NCBI RefSeq assembly: GCF_001045465.1
Contig: NZ_LFND01000001.1
Coordinates: 558,001 to 622,000 of the forward strand
DNA from: Chryseobacterium angstadtii
GTDB taxonomy: Bacteria > Bacteroidota > Bacteroidia > Flavobacteriales > Weeksellaceae
Length of the DNA: 64,000 nt
Direction of reading: 5' to 3'
Each line of letters begins with the position of its first letter. Positions within the stretch are counted from its first letter, which is position 1. Shown in pieces: positions 1 to 8,361 of this stretch. Position numbers and translations under genes: made by a program. The notes under the pieces were generated by a model, which saw nothing but the letters and a program-made list of their open reading frames with translations, was not told the origin of the DNA and did not search any database.

Positions 1-418
1 CTTCTATAAATAAGAAGGTTAAGTGAGTAAGAATATCATAAATTTCAGAACGTCCCAAAAGAACTTCAATATTCATCTGGTGTTCGTCTATTCTGTAACA
101 GTTTCTTCTCCTTTTTTTAGGAACAATGGGTTCGAAACTTCCTTTATCAAAACCCTCATCTGATGTAAGATGAATAAAAGCGCATTCTTCAATACCTTCC
201 GGAAGTCTGTCTAAAACATACATCAAACCATCTAATTCCATTTTATTAGGAATATTCATGGTACCATAAATCTCTGGATTGATCGTCTTTAACAAACTTC
301 TGATACTTTCTCCTGAAACTCCTGCCGGCTTGAAAAATCCTCTATAAAATAGATGTCTCATAGAGATATATAATCTTTCAATTGCTTCTGTTGTTTCTCT
401 AGCTCTAGAATTTGTCAT
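1..418 (-). CDS. Conserved flavobacterial protein of unknown function, C-terminus cut off
   Basis: Reading leftward from an ATG at 418, an uninterrupted frame runs off the window edge, giving 139 codons that begin MTNSRARETTEAIERLYISM. The protein has no signal peptide or membrane segment and looks soluble, with a basic RRR stretch near residue 103. I do not recognise a catalytic motif. I recall similar proteins annotated only as a flavobacterial DUF family, but cannot confirm which. A TATATTTG -7 element (441-434 on the minus strand) lies 15 nt before the start and supports it. The gene is divergent from glutamine synthetase. The 292-bp space between them holds both promoters and a short palindrome. 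Confidence 0.7.
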   Translation of the reverse strand, partial: MTNSRARETTEAIERLYISMRHLFYRGFFKPAGVSGESIRSLLKTINPEIYGTMNIPNKMELDGLMYVLDRLPEGIEECAFIHLTSDEGFDKGSFEPIVPKKRRRNCYRIDEHQMNIEVLLGRSEIYDILTHLTFLFIE

Positions 419-433
419 AAAATAAATTTCACA

Positions 434-441
434 CAAATATA
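434..441 (-). promoter_or_regulatory. -7 promoter element of the leftward partial gene
   Basis: TATATTTG on the minus strand matches the Bacteroidetes TAnnTTTG -7 consensus. It sits 15 nt before the ATG at 418. I see no convincing -33 TTG at the right distance. Confidence 0.5.
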
Positions 442-633
442 CAAAATCTCGGCTCAACTTATTTTAAGTATCTTTTAACAAGCGGTTTAAATTTGTATCT
501 TTAGAATTCCAAAGCAGATCCTGCTTCTATGAACTTAGAAAGCTGCTACAGGGGTTCCACTTTGTGTTTGATCTCCTGAACTCCCCCTTGAAAAACATTA
601 AACCATTGTTTAATTTTAAATATTTTCACAACA

Positions 634-654
634 ACCCCTAAATTTTTAAGGGGT
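634..654. promoter_or_regulatory. Palindrome just upstream of the glutamine synthetase promoter
   Basis: ACCCCT and AGGGGT form a 6-bp GC-rich stem around an AT-rich centre, about 27 bp before the TAAATTTG -7 element of the glutamine synthetase gene. No plus-strand gene ends upstream, so a terminator role is unlikely. An operator for nitrogen control is possible but is inference. Confidence 0.35.
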
Positions 655-680
655 AAAATGTTTTCAATTCATTTTTTTTG

Positions 681-688
681 TAAATTTG
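681..688 (+). promoter_or_regulatory. -7 promoter element of glutamine synthetase
   Basis: TAAATTTG matches TAnnTTTG exactly and lies 22 nt before the ATG at 711. The -33 region is T-rich without a clear TTG. Confidence 0.55.
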
Positions 689-710
689 CCCCACAAAATA
701 CAACCTTGAT

Positions 711-2906
711 ATGTCAACTTTAAGATTCAAAGCGTTAGAAACTTTACCATTTAAGGACTTCAGAAGAGATAATTCCGTTGAGGTTCCTGGAAAACTGTCA
801 GAATTATTCTGCCAGAATGTTTTCTCAGAAGAGACCATGAGAGAATATTTGACAAAGGAGGCATTCCAGTCTATTATGGATGCTATCAAAAAAGGGACAA
901 AAATCCAGCGACACATTGCAGATCAGGTAGCCGTAGCTATGAAAGACTGGGCAATGAGCAAAGGAGCCACTCACTACACGCACTGGTTTCAGCCATTAAC
1001 AGGAACTACTGCAGAAAAACATGATTCTTTCTTCACACCCATCGAAGGAGGTAGAGCCATCGAAAGATTCAGCGGGAATCTATTGATCCAGCAGGAGCCT
1101 GATGCTTCTTCTTTCCCGAACGGAGGAATCAGAAATACTTTCGAAGCAAGAGGTTATACGGCTTGGGACCCTACTTCACCTGCATTCATCATGGGAACTA
1201 CTTTATGTATTCCTTCTATTTTTATTTCTTACACAGGAGAAACTTTAGATTATAAAGCACCTCTTTTAAGAGCTTTGAATGCCGTGGATGAAGCTGCAAC
1301 CAATGTAATGCAGTATTTTGACAAAAATGTAACAAAAGTAACTCCTACTTTAGGTTGGGAGCAAGAATATTTCTTAGTTGATTCTGCCTTATACCAGTCC
1401 CGTCCGGATCTTGTATTAACAGGAAAAACTTTATTAGGACATTCTCCTGCTAAAGGGCAGCAGCTGGATGACCACTATTTCGGTTCTATCCCGACAAGGG
1501 TAATGAACTTCATGAAAGAGCTTGAAATAGAATGTATGAAACTGGGAATCCCGGTAACAACAAGACATAACGAGGTTGCCCCTAACCAGTTTGAGCTTGC
1601 CCCAATGTTTGAGGAAGTTAACGTTGCAGTAGATCACAATTCTTTGCTTATGGACATCATGGCGAGAATTGCTCACAAGCACCATTTCCACATTCTATTC
1701 CACGAAAAACCATTTGCAGGCGTAAACGGAAGCGGAAAGCACAACAACTGGTCTTTAGCAACTGATACTGGTGAAAACCTGTTGAGCCCAGGGAAAAATC
1801 CTAAGAAAAACTTACAGTTCTTAACTTTCTTCGTTAATACGATTAAAGCAGTTTATGAATACGCTGACCTTTTAAGAGCAAGTATCGCATCCGCAAGCAA
1901 CGATCACAGATTGGGAGCTAATGAAGCACCTCCTGCTATTATTTCGGTATTCATCGGAAGCCAGTTGTTCAGAGTGTTGGAAGAGCTTGAAAAAGTAACG
2001 GAAGGAAAACTTTCTCCGGATGAAAAGACGGATTTAAAACTGAATGTAGTAGGAAAAATTCCTGAAATCCTTTTAGATAATACGGACAGAAACAGAACCT
2101 CTCCATTTGCATTTACAGGAAATAAATTTGAGATCAGAGCGGTAGGATCTTCTGCCAACTGTGCAGAGTCTATGACGGTAATGAATACCATTGCAGCCAA
2201 GCAGCTTAATGATTTCAAAAAAGAAGTAGATGCTCTTATTGAAACAGGATTGAAGAAAGACGAAGCGATCTTCAACGTATTGAGAGAATACATCAAGCAG
2301 TGTAAAAACATTATGTTTGAAGGTGACGGATATTCTGATGACTGGGCAAAAGAAGCTAAAAAGAGAGGTCTAAACAATCTAAAAACCACTCCGGAAGCTC
2401 TTAAACAGGAAATGGACAAAAAATTCCTGGCACTTTATGAAGAAATTGGAGTATTTACTCACAGAGAGGTTGAAGCAAGAAACGAAATCAAATTAGAAAA
2501 ATATTCTACTGTAATTGATATTGAAGCAAGAGTTTTAAGTGATATCGCAAGAAACCACATTATTCCTTCAGCTTTAAATTATCAAAACAGACTGATCGAA
2601 AACGTAAAGGGTCTTAAAGAAATTTTCGGGGACAAAGAATTCAAGACTTTAGCTAAAGAGCAAATGAGCCTGATTGCTAATATCTCTGAAAATGTTTCCA
2701 AGATCAAATTAGGCGTTGAAGATCTTATTAAGGCAAGAGAAGCAGCGAAAGCTGTATCAGATAGTCAGAAGCAGGCAGAAGCGTACTGCAACAAAGTAAA
2801 ACCTTTATTCGATGGCATCAGAGAAGCTTCTGATGATCTTGAAATGATGGTTGATGATGAACTTTGGCCAATGACTAAATATAGAGAAATGTTATTCACA
2901 AAATAA
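711..2906 (+). CDS. glnN: Type III glutamine synthetase (GSIII)
   Basis: Makes glutamine from glutamate, ammonia and ATP, the main ammonia-assimilation step. At 731 aa it has the GSIII length, far above the roughly 450-470 aa of GSI. The fold signatures are visible: HWFQPLTGTTAEKHDSF near residue 100, GWEQEYFLVD near 215, the RHNEVAPNQFELAP motif near 285, and GSGKHNNWSL near 340. The C-terminal GSIII region is helical and rich in E/K. The gene stands alone, with its own promoter and a strong terminator at 2934-2960. The palindrome at 634-654 is a candidate regulatory site. No glnB or amtB is adjacent. Some databases call this gene glnA. Confidence 0.95.
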   Translation: MSTLRFKALETLPFKDFRRDNSVEVPGKLSELFCQNVFSEETMREYLTKEAFQSIMDAIKKGTKIQRHIADQVAVAMKDWAMSKGATHYTHWFQPLTGTTAEKHDSFFTPIEGGRAIERFSGNLLIQQEPDASSFPNGGIRNTFEARGYTAWDPTSPAFIMGTTLCIPSIFISYTGETLDYKAPLLRALNAVDEAATNVMQYFDKNVTKVTPTLGWEQEYFLVDSALYQSRPDLVLTGKTLLGHSPAKGQQLDDHYFGSIPTRVMNFMKELEIECMKLGIPVTTRHNEVAPNQFELAPMFEEVNVAVDHNSLLMDIMARIAHKHHFHILFHEKPFAGVNGSGKHNNWSLATDTGENLLSPGKNPKKNLQFLTFFVNTIKAVYEYADLLRASIASASNDHRLGANEAPPAIISVFIGSQLFRVLEELEKVTEGKLSPDEKTDLKLNVVGKIPEILLDNTDRNRTSPFAFTGNKFEIRAVGSSANCAESMTVMNTIAAKQLNDFKKEVDALIETGLKKDEAIFNVLREYIKQCKNIMFEGDGYSDDWAKEAKKRGLNNLKTTPEALKQEMDKKFLALYEEIGVFTHREVEARNEIKLEKYSTVIDIEARVLSDIARNHIIPSALNYQNRLIENVKGLKEIFGDKEFKTLAKEQMSLIANISENVSKIKLGVEDLIKAREAAKAVSDSQKQAEAYCNKVKPLFDGIREASDDLEMMVDDELWPMTKYREMLFTK

Positions 2907-2933
2907 CATCTGTAAAGTTCCATATTAGTTAAG

Positions 2934-2960
2934 CTCCCCGGTTTTCCGGGGAGTTTTTTT
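2934..2960 (+). terminator. Rho-independent terminator of glutamine synthetase
   Basis: CTCCCCGG, a TTTT loop, and CCGGGGAG are followed by seven T. It is a textbook hairpin 27 nt after the stop codon. Confidence 0.93.
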
Positions 2961-3054
2961 GTTTTATTAACAGTATTGAAAATTAGAGTTTTAAATTACA
3001 AAATCCCACAGATAAAGGAATCCGTATTTATTTTGTTAAAGAATCTTAATAAAA

Positions 3055-3098
3055 AAAACCGCAGACTCACCAAAAACAGGCGGTTGCGGTTTGTTTTT
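3055..3098 (+). terminator. Second hairpin with T-rich tail, between glnN and the C40 peptidase gene
   Basis: AAACCGCA pairs with TGCGGTTT across a 21-nt loop, followed by GTTTTT. It may be a backup terminator. Apart from this and the hairpin at 2934, the 337-bp gap 2907-3243 holds only AT-rich DNA and the next promoter. Confidence 0.5.
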
Positions 3099-3184
3099 CT
3101 TTAACATACTTAAATAATATGTTAAAATGTGTTAAATAAAGAACCTGACAATAATCATATCAGGGGTCTTTTACTCGGAATCTC

Positions 3185-3192
3185 TACTTTTG
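3185..3192 (+). promoter_or_regulatory. -7 promoter element of the C40 peptidase gene
   Basis: TACTTTTG fits TAnnTTTG and lies 51 nt before the start codon. It is preceded by a small CCTGA/TCAGG inverted repeat. Confidence 0.4.
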
Positions 3193-3243
3193 TAATGCTT
3201 TTGAAAAATAAATATTCCTTTTAACACGGATAATCAAATATAT

Positions 3244-3954
3244 ATGAAGAAAAGAGTTTTGTTTTATTTAGTTGCTTTAGTGTCTACAGTATCGGTTCAG
3301 TCATGCGCTACAAATTATGTAGTTTCACAACCAGCAACTTATGCTAAAGAATACAAAACAGATGCCAAACTAGCCTCTCTTGAAAACAAGAAAATGGAGC
3401 AGGATAAGCAAAGACTTATTGATTCTTTCCTGGCTGAAAAGGCAGCATCTATCGCCAATGCGAAAAAAGCTATTAAGAATTCTGAGATTGCAAAGGCAAT
3501 CAAATACAATAAAACAATCGATAACATCCTTGAAGAAGCTGAAACATACCTGGGGACTCCTTACAGATACGGAGGAATGACCCGAAGAGGTATTGATTGT
3601 TCAGCTTTTGTTCTTTCTGTATTCGGAGCAGCAGCAGGGCTTAGCTTACCAAGAGTAGCAGCTTCTCAGGCTCAGGAAGGAGAAAGCATCGAAAAAGAAA
3701 ACCTTCAGAAAGGAGATCTTATTTTCTTTTCTCACGGAAGAAGAATTTCACACGTAGGTATCGTAGAAAGTGTAACTGAAGAAGGTGAAATTAAATTCAT
3801 CCATGCAGCCACTTCCAAAGGAGTAATGATCTCATCGCTGAATGATTCTTATTGGGGACCAAAATTCAGGTTTGCTAAAAGAGTGATCAACGAGAATGGA
3901 GAAGCTTATAACAATTTAGCATCTACGACTTCATCCGCAGCGACAAGTTTTTAA
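3244..3954 (+). CDS. NlpC/P60 (C40) peptidase, predicted lipoprotein
   Basis: Probable cell-wall peptidase that cleaves peptide cross-bridges or stem peptides. The N-terminus is a lipoprotein signal ending at Cys21 (SVQSC). Residues 40-95 are a charged helical linker, and the C40 domain follows from about residue 97. Catalytic residues are visible: Cys119 in DCSAF, His170 in SHVGIV, and a third polar residue that is probably His187 in FIHAA. The C-terminal tail is Ser/Thr/Ala-rich. The family includes Spr/MepS-like endopeptidases. The substrate is inferred from the family only. It is monocistronic, with a perfect hairpin terminator 28 nt downstream. Confidence 0.88.
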   Translation: MKKRVLFYLVALVSTVSVQSCATNYVVSQPATYAKEYKTDAKLASLENKKMEQDKQRLIDSFLAEKAASIANAKKAIKNSEIAKAIKYNKTIDNILEEAETYLGTPYRYGGMTRRGIDCSAFVLSVFGAAAGLSLPRVAASQAQEGESIEKENLQKGDLIFFSHGRRISHVGIVESVTEEGEIKFIHAATSKGVMISSLNDSYWGPKFRFAKRVINENGEAYNNLASTTSSAATSF

Positions 3955-3982
3955 TTTTAAATAATTGATTTAAATAATGAAG

Positions 3983-4006
3983 CCATCAGATATCTGATGG
4001 TTTTTT
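3983..4006 (+). terminator. Terminator of the C40 peptidase gene
   Basis: CCATCAGATATCTGATGG is an 18-nt perfect palindrome, followed by six T. Confidence 0.85.
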
Positions 4007-4093
4007 ATTTGGTGGGTATTTGAAAGCCCATTTTAAGAAAATTGTTATGAATGGTAAGTTTTGGCTAAAGCCTTTCGTGTGAGGATAAATGTA

Positions 4094-4545
4094 AAGGCGG
4101 GTTAAAAGCCACCTCTATTGAATTATTCCGGGATTTGTTTCAGAATAGGTGAATTAATGGAATAATGTTCTGTTCCTAAAACCAGACAAGATAAATGCAT
4201 AAGGTGGGTTAAAACCCACCTCTATTGAATTATTAGGGGATAAATTCAGATTAGAAAAATCAATGGAAGAATATTTTTTTTAAACACAGACAAGATAAAT
4301 ACAGAAGGCGGGCTAAAGCCCACCTCTATTGAATTATTAGGGGATAAATTCAGATTAGAAAAACCAATGGAAGAATATTTTTTTTAAACACAGACAAGAT
4401 AAATACAGAAGGCGGGCTAAAGCCCACCTCTATTGAATTATTAGGGGATAAATTCAGATTAGAAAAACCAATGGAAGAATATTTTTTTTAAACACAGACA
4501 AAATAAATACAGAAGGCGGGCTAAAGCCCACCTCTATTGAATTTT
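4094..4545. repeat. 104-bp tandem repeat array with palindromic core
   Basis: The core (AAGGcGGGcTAAAgCCCACC followed by TCTATTGAATT) starts at 4094, 4201, 4305, 4409 and 4513. The last three intervals are exactly 104 bp and the first is 107. The complete units after 4201 are nearly identical. The first copy is degenerate, and a shorter GGCTAAAGCC relic lies near 4063. The core at 4201 is a perfect 8-bp hairpin with an AA loop. Later copies have a C opposite an A, which becomes a U-G pair on the minus-strand RNA. This fills most of the 658-bp gap 3955-4612, which has no credible gene. Confidence 0.9.
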
Positions 4546-4575
4546 TAATTAAATAAACAGAAGAAGTTTTCCCGA

Positions 4576-4617
4576 CTTCCACCATCTAACTTCTAACCTC
4601 TACCTTCTAATTTCAAT
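4576..4617. repeat. 7-bp periodic repeat (heptad element A)
   Basis: Six consecutive 7-bp units of the form nYTCnAn, such as CTTCTAA at 4590-4596 and again at 4604-4610, run into the stop codon of the pentapeptide-repeat gene. The same pattern recurs at 46128, 56969 and 61376. Confidence 0.75.
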
Positions 4618-5185
4618 CTATCTCAATATCCAGTTTATACAAAAGCCCATGCACTTCAGAACGCGAAAATCTAGCCTTTTTAAGCCTGTTTACTGCCGGA
4701 TCTATAGAACAACTGAACGAAGTCCTGAAATCTGCTTTTTCAAGGTTTGTACCATCGAATATAGCTCCGGACAAATCACATTCTGAAAATACTGAACCGG
4801 AGAGATCACATTCTGCAAAGTCAGTTTCTATTAACCTTGAATTTTTGAATATGGTCTTTTTAACTGAAGTATTGTAAAATACGGCATTATTGAGAGCACA
4901 TCCTTCAAATGTGAATGAAAGACCAAAGCCATTGCATTCATTAAACTGAAGTCCAAACATTTTGCATTCTTTGAAAGCAACGGTACGGAAAGCTGTTTTA
5001 ACCAATTTTGCCATGCTCAGATTACAGCTGATGAACTCACAGTCTGTGAAACTGAAATCTGAAAGATCCGCGTATTCAAAGCTGCAATTTTTGAAAGTAC
5101 AGTGTTCGTATTCGGCTGTTTGTAAGGGTTGCTCTGTAAAATTGGTATTTTGGAAATCCTGATTGGAGACATATCCGTTTTTCAT
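4613..5185 (-). CDS. Pentapeptide-repeat protein, Qnr-like family
   Basis: A 190-aa protein built of A(D/N)LXX-type five-residue repeats throughout, for example FEYADLSDFSF, FAECDLSGSVFSECDLSGAI and GTNLEKADFRTSF, predicting a right-handed quadrilateral beta helix. There is no signal peptide. The C-terminal cap (NRLKKARFS followed by GLLYKLDIEID) resembles the end of Qnr-type and related flavobacterial pentapeptide proteins, some of which mimic DNA and protect gyrase. Whether this one does so is unknown. The open frame begins at a GTG (5191), but the ATG at 5185 (MKNGYVSNQ) is the more natural start. The gene is isolated between a repeat array and a T9SS cargo gene. Confidence 0.82.
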   Translation of the reverse strand: MKNGYVSNQDFQNTNFTEQPLQTAEYEHCTFKNCSFEYADLSDFSFTDCEFISCNLSMAKLVKTAFRTVAFKECKMFGLQFNECNGFGLSFTFEGCALNNAVFYNTSVKKTIFKNSRLIETDFAECDLSGSVFSECDLSGAIFDGTNLEKADFRTSFSCSIDPAVNRLKKARFSRSEVHGLLYKLDIEID

Positions 5186-5288
5186 AATCACGAGTCAAGG
5201 ACTAAAAAAGTCAAAAATTTAATTTTGACTTTTGTAGATGTTTAAATTATATTTTAATGAACTTCTATTGAACTAGACAGCTGTTCCT

Positions 5289-6902
5289 TTAATTTCTAAC
5301 TTTTAATGTGGAAACCTTACCGTTCTCAAGAGTAACATTAACCATAAAAACGCCATGATTTCCAATTTCAAAAGAATATTTCTGAGCATTGGCTTTCGCG
5401 TTTAAAATCTCTCTTCCTGAGGCATCAAGAACTTCTATTTTTGCAATTTTATTGGTTTTTGATACTACTGAAAAACCATTGTTATCTTTAAATACAGAAA
5501 CACCAGTCTCTTTAACAGTTTCGTCCGTACTCAAAACAGCAGTTCCATATTTGGCCAATACAACAGTCTTATTGACATTTTCATACGAAAAGTAGAGTTC
5601 ATTGTTGTAAACTACAAAACTATTGTCCCGAACTCCCAGTCCACCATCCGGATTAGGAAATACCGTAATAGCATTACCATCATATTTTGCAAGATAAGAA
5701 GGGATAACATTGGGTGAAACAGCGGAAGTTTTATAGGTAAAATAAAGAGCTCCGTTGAATTCTTTAAATTTTGCACCAATTCCTGTATCACCGGCAGAAG
5801 GATTAGAGATTATAGAAAGACCTGTATCTCCAGGTGTATACTTACCTAAAAAATACTTACCTCCGGTGCCCTGATATTGAAAAAAGACATCAGTACCAAA
5901 TAGCACCGGGTTCCCCACCACTCCATTATCTCCAGATACGGGATTACCTATTTGAGACTGTATTGCCCCATCAAAAACTGAAAGTTTCTTATTTCCGGTA
6001 GCTAGGTAAGCTTTTGAATTATGAATAAGCGGTTTATTGTTAACATCAGACATTGGTGGAGGTATCGAAGCTGCCAATAAAAAAGTATTGGATGCAGGAA
6101 TATAATTTATAATACCTGTAACTGGGCTCATAAACATATTAAAATATAAATTATTAGCCAGATTGAAAATACCTCCATAATAAATAAAATTATCGTCTAA
6201 TAGAGCTATATTTGTTCCATCAAATTTTGCAATCCTACTTCCATAGGACCCCGTATAAGTGTAACCAAAATACAAATCATTATTATAAACTAAAGCCCAA
6301 TTTCCTAAATGCGGTCTAAGAGATACATTAATGTATGGATTATTAATAAAATATGGATTATCAATCCTAGTAAGTACTTGTCCATCAAATGACCATAAAT
6401 GAAAATATGATGATTGACTCGCAGGATAATTTGCATTTGTACTATTTGATCTAAGTATTAATTTTCCATTATACTCAATAGGTTTAAAATCACTTTCACC
6501 ATCTTCTATAGTTATTCCACCTTCAGCATATACATAATATGGGTTTAATAACACATTGTAGTTTGTGCCATCATAAGTGATAAAATAGTCTTTATTTAAA
6601 TGGCTAAAAATAGGACTTTCGGGATTATAATAGTCATAACTATAACAAAGTTTATTATTATAGATAATCATACTTCCTCTAAGTTGTCCATTAATTGGTT
6701 GATTATTATAAGATGGCTCAGCCGTCCCGGTTACCGACACTCCATCAAATTTTACAAGTTTATAGTTTTTGGAAAAAAATAGAGAATTGTCATAAACAAT
6801 CCCATTTTCACCATATTTTTCCGTATTGGGTATTACAACTACTGATTGTCCAAACAATCCTAGAGGTAAGATTAAATTAAGGAATAGTTGTTTCTTTTTC
6901 AT
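5289..6902 (-). CDS. Secreted T9SS cargo protein with repeated beta-propeller-like motifs
   Basis: A 537-aa protein with a signal peptide (residues 1 to about 19, ending LFGQS). The body repeats short motifs of the form NNxLYFxY followed by AKYDG about every 50-60 residues, suggesting a propeller or kelch-like fold. The last 75 residues (EVLDASGREILNA, then a closing KVSTLKVRN) are a type A T9SS sorting domain, so the protein is exported and probably surface-anchored or released. The substrate is unknown. The 5' half of the gene looks more AT-rich than the 3' half. A TATATTTG -7 element (6927-6920, minus strand) lies 17 nt before the ATG. No clear terminator follows. Confidence 0.85.
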   Translation of the reverse strand: MKKKQLFLNLILPLGLFGQSVVVIPNTEKYGENGIVYDNSLFFSKNYKLVKFDGVSVTGTAEPSYNNQPINGQLRGSMIIYNNKLCYSYDYYNPESPIFSHLNKDYFITYDGTNYNVLLNPYYVYAEGGITIEDGESDFKPIEYNGKLILRSNSTNANYPASQSSYFHLWSFDGQVLTRIDNPYFINNPYINVSLRPHLGNWALVYNNDLYFGYTYTGSYGSRIAKFDGTNIALLDDNFIYYGGIFNLANNLYFNMFMSPVTGIINYIPASNTFLLAASIPPPMSDVNNKPLIHNSKAYLATGNKKLSVFDGAIQSQIGNPVSGDNGVVGNPVLFGTDVFFQYQGTGGKYFLGKYTPGDTGLSIISNPSAGDTGIGAKFKEFNGALYFTYKTSAVSPNVIPSYLAKYDGNAITVFPNPDGGLGVRDNSFVVYNNELYFSYENVNKTVVLAKYGTAVLSTDETVKETGVSVFKDNNGFSVVSKTNKIAKIEVLDASGREILNAKANAQKYSFEIGNHGVFMVNVTLENGKVSTLKVRN

Positions 6903-6919
6903 GGCTAAATAATTTCACA

Positions 6920-6927
6920 CAAATATA
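6920..6927 (-). promoter_or_regulatory. -7 promoter element of the T9SS cargo gene
   Basis: TATATTTG on the minus strand, 17 nt before the ATG at 6902. The surrounding TTTCACACAAATATAC (plus strand) is almost the same as the promoter region of the gene at 1-418. Confidence 0.5.
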
Positions 6928-7131
6928 CATATTACAACCTTTTGTAAATACTAAAGATCAATAATTTATACTGATCGATAAGGTTTTAAATTATTAAATA
7001 AAAAGGAAATTCAATTCATATCCAGTGAAACTGATAAAATTAATTCTTTATCTCAGACTATGATTGTGCGTTGAAAAAAGAGAAAATTATTTCCTATTAA
7101 TTCATAAAATCAAGATCGAATAACGATAAAC

Positions 7132-8361
7132 TTACACCAAGCTGTTCTTATCCGAATAATTAAGTTTAAAGAAAATAAAAGTCATGATAGAAAAGGCAAG
7201 CAGCGAGCTTCCTCCGTAACTGAAATACGGAAGCGGAATACCAACGGTCGGGAAAAGCCCCATAACCATTCCTAAATTGATGGTAAAGTGCATCATGAGG
7301 ATGGAAGCAAAGCAATACCCAAATACGCGGTTAAAGGTAGATTTCTGCCTTTCTGCAAGGTAATAGATCCTTCCGATATAGATCATATAGCACAGCACCA
7401 GAATTGTGCTTCCTACAAAGCCCCATTCTTCTCCTACCGTACAGAAGATATAATCGGTTTCCTGCTCAGGAACAAATTTCCCCTGCGTTACAGATCCTTC
7501 ACGATATCCTTTTCCAAGAAGACCTCCGGATCCTATTGCCGTTTTTGAATAGAGTAAGTTGTACCCGGAAGTATCTCTGAATGCTTTTTCTCCTTTGTAA
7601 AGAACCTCAATTCTTTCTCTCTGGTGTTTCGGAAGTTTTTCCAGAATGTAGGGCGAACCAAAAGCCAGTCCGCACAAAAGAAGAATCGATCCTGCAATTC
7701 CTGAAATAGAGATAACATCCCAGGACATCCTGTGGTAGTTCATTGCGATTAAAACTCCGGCAACCACTACAACTGTCAGCGCCACATACACCGGAGGTAT
7801 AGCCAGAGAAACCAGAAAGACTCCGGCAAAAATAAATCCTACCCCGAATAAAAGACCGCTTAGTCCTTCTCTGTACAAGGCTATAAAGAATGCAATAAAT
7901 ACGAGCATAGAACCTACATCAGGAATAGCAAGTACTACTGCGGCAGGTATCCCGATAATGGCTAATACAGTCCAGAGTGATTTCTTTACTTTCAGGTTAA
8001 AATCCGGTCCGGAAACATAATTGGCCACCATAAGAGCGGTTCCGATTTTTGCAAATTCCACGGGCTGCATGGTAAAGCTTCCGAATTTATACCAGTTTTT
8101 CTGGCCTAAAATTTCCTTTCCAAACGGGAAAAGTCCGATCAGCAGTAAAACCCCGCCGATATAGATAATACCCGCCATATTTTCGAAGAATTTACTTCTT
8201 CCAACGAATATAATAAGCCCTACAAATAAAGAGATACAGAAGAAAACCAACTGTTTTTCTCCTAACTTCTGGTCAACACTGTAAATATTTGCAATGGCAA
8301 AAATACAAAGCAGGAAATACAGCCCCAGACCTAGTTTATCTATTCCTTCTGCCCATTTCAT
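7132..8361 (-). CDS. rodA: Rod-shape-determining peptidoglycan glycosyltransferase RodA
   Basis: SEDS-family polymerase that extends glycan strands from lipid II during side-wall growth, working with PBP2. At 409 aa it has about ten hydrophobic spans and no signal peptide. Family signatures are visible: the large loop with SKTAIGSGGLLGKGYREGS, then VPEQETDYIFCTVGEEWG, and the C-terminal PTVGIPLPYFSYGGSS motif. It is the last gene of the mre operon. Its ATG overlaps the end of mrdA by 4 bp, consistent with translational coupling. The same family includes FtsW, but the position beside PBP2 and MreBCD decides for RodA. No obvious terminator follows. Confidence 0.95.
   Translation of the reverse strand: MKWAEGIDKLGLGLYFLLCIFAIANIYSVDQKLGEKQLVFFCISLFVGLIIFVGRSKFFENMAGIIYIGGVLLLIGLFPFGKEILGQKNWYKFGSFTMQPVEFAKIGTALMVANYVSGPDFNLKVKKSLWTVLAIIGIPAAVVLAIPDVGSMLVFIAFFIALYREGLSGLLFGVGFIFAGVFLVSLAIPPVYVALTVVVVAGVLIAMNYHRMSWDVISISGIAGSILLLCGLAFGSPYILEKLPKHQRERIEVLYKGEKAFRDTSGYNLLYSKTAIGSGGLLGKGYREGSVTQGKFVPEQETDYIFCTVGEEWGFVGSTILVLCYMIYIGRIYYLAERQKSTFNRVFGYCFASILMMHFTINLGMVMGLFPTVGIPLPYFSYGGSSLLAFSIMTFIFFKLNYSDKNSLV

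Noticed and set aside
1904..2419. 171-codon minus-strand frame inside glutamine synthetase
   Set aside because: Shadow of a highly conserved gene, with Ser/Leu-rich nonsense composition and no promoter.
4094..4545. CRISPR array
   Set aside because: The units are 104 bp with the complete unit repeated, not short repeats with unique spacers, and there are no cas genes.
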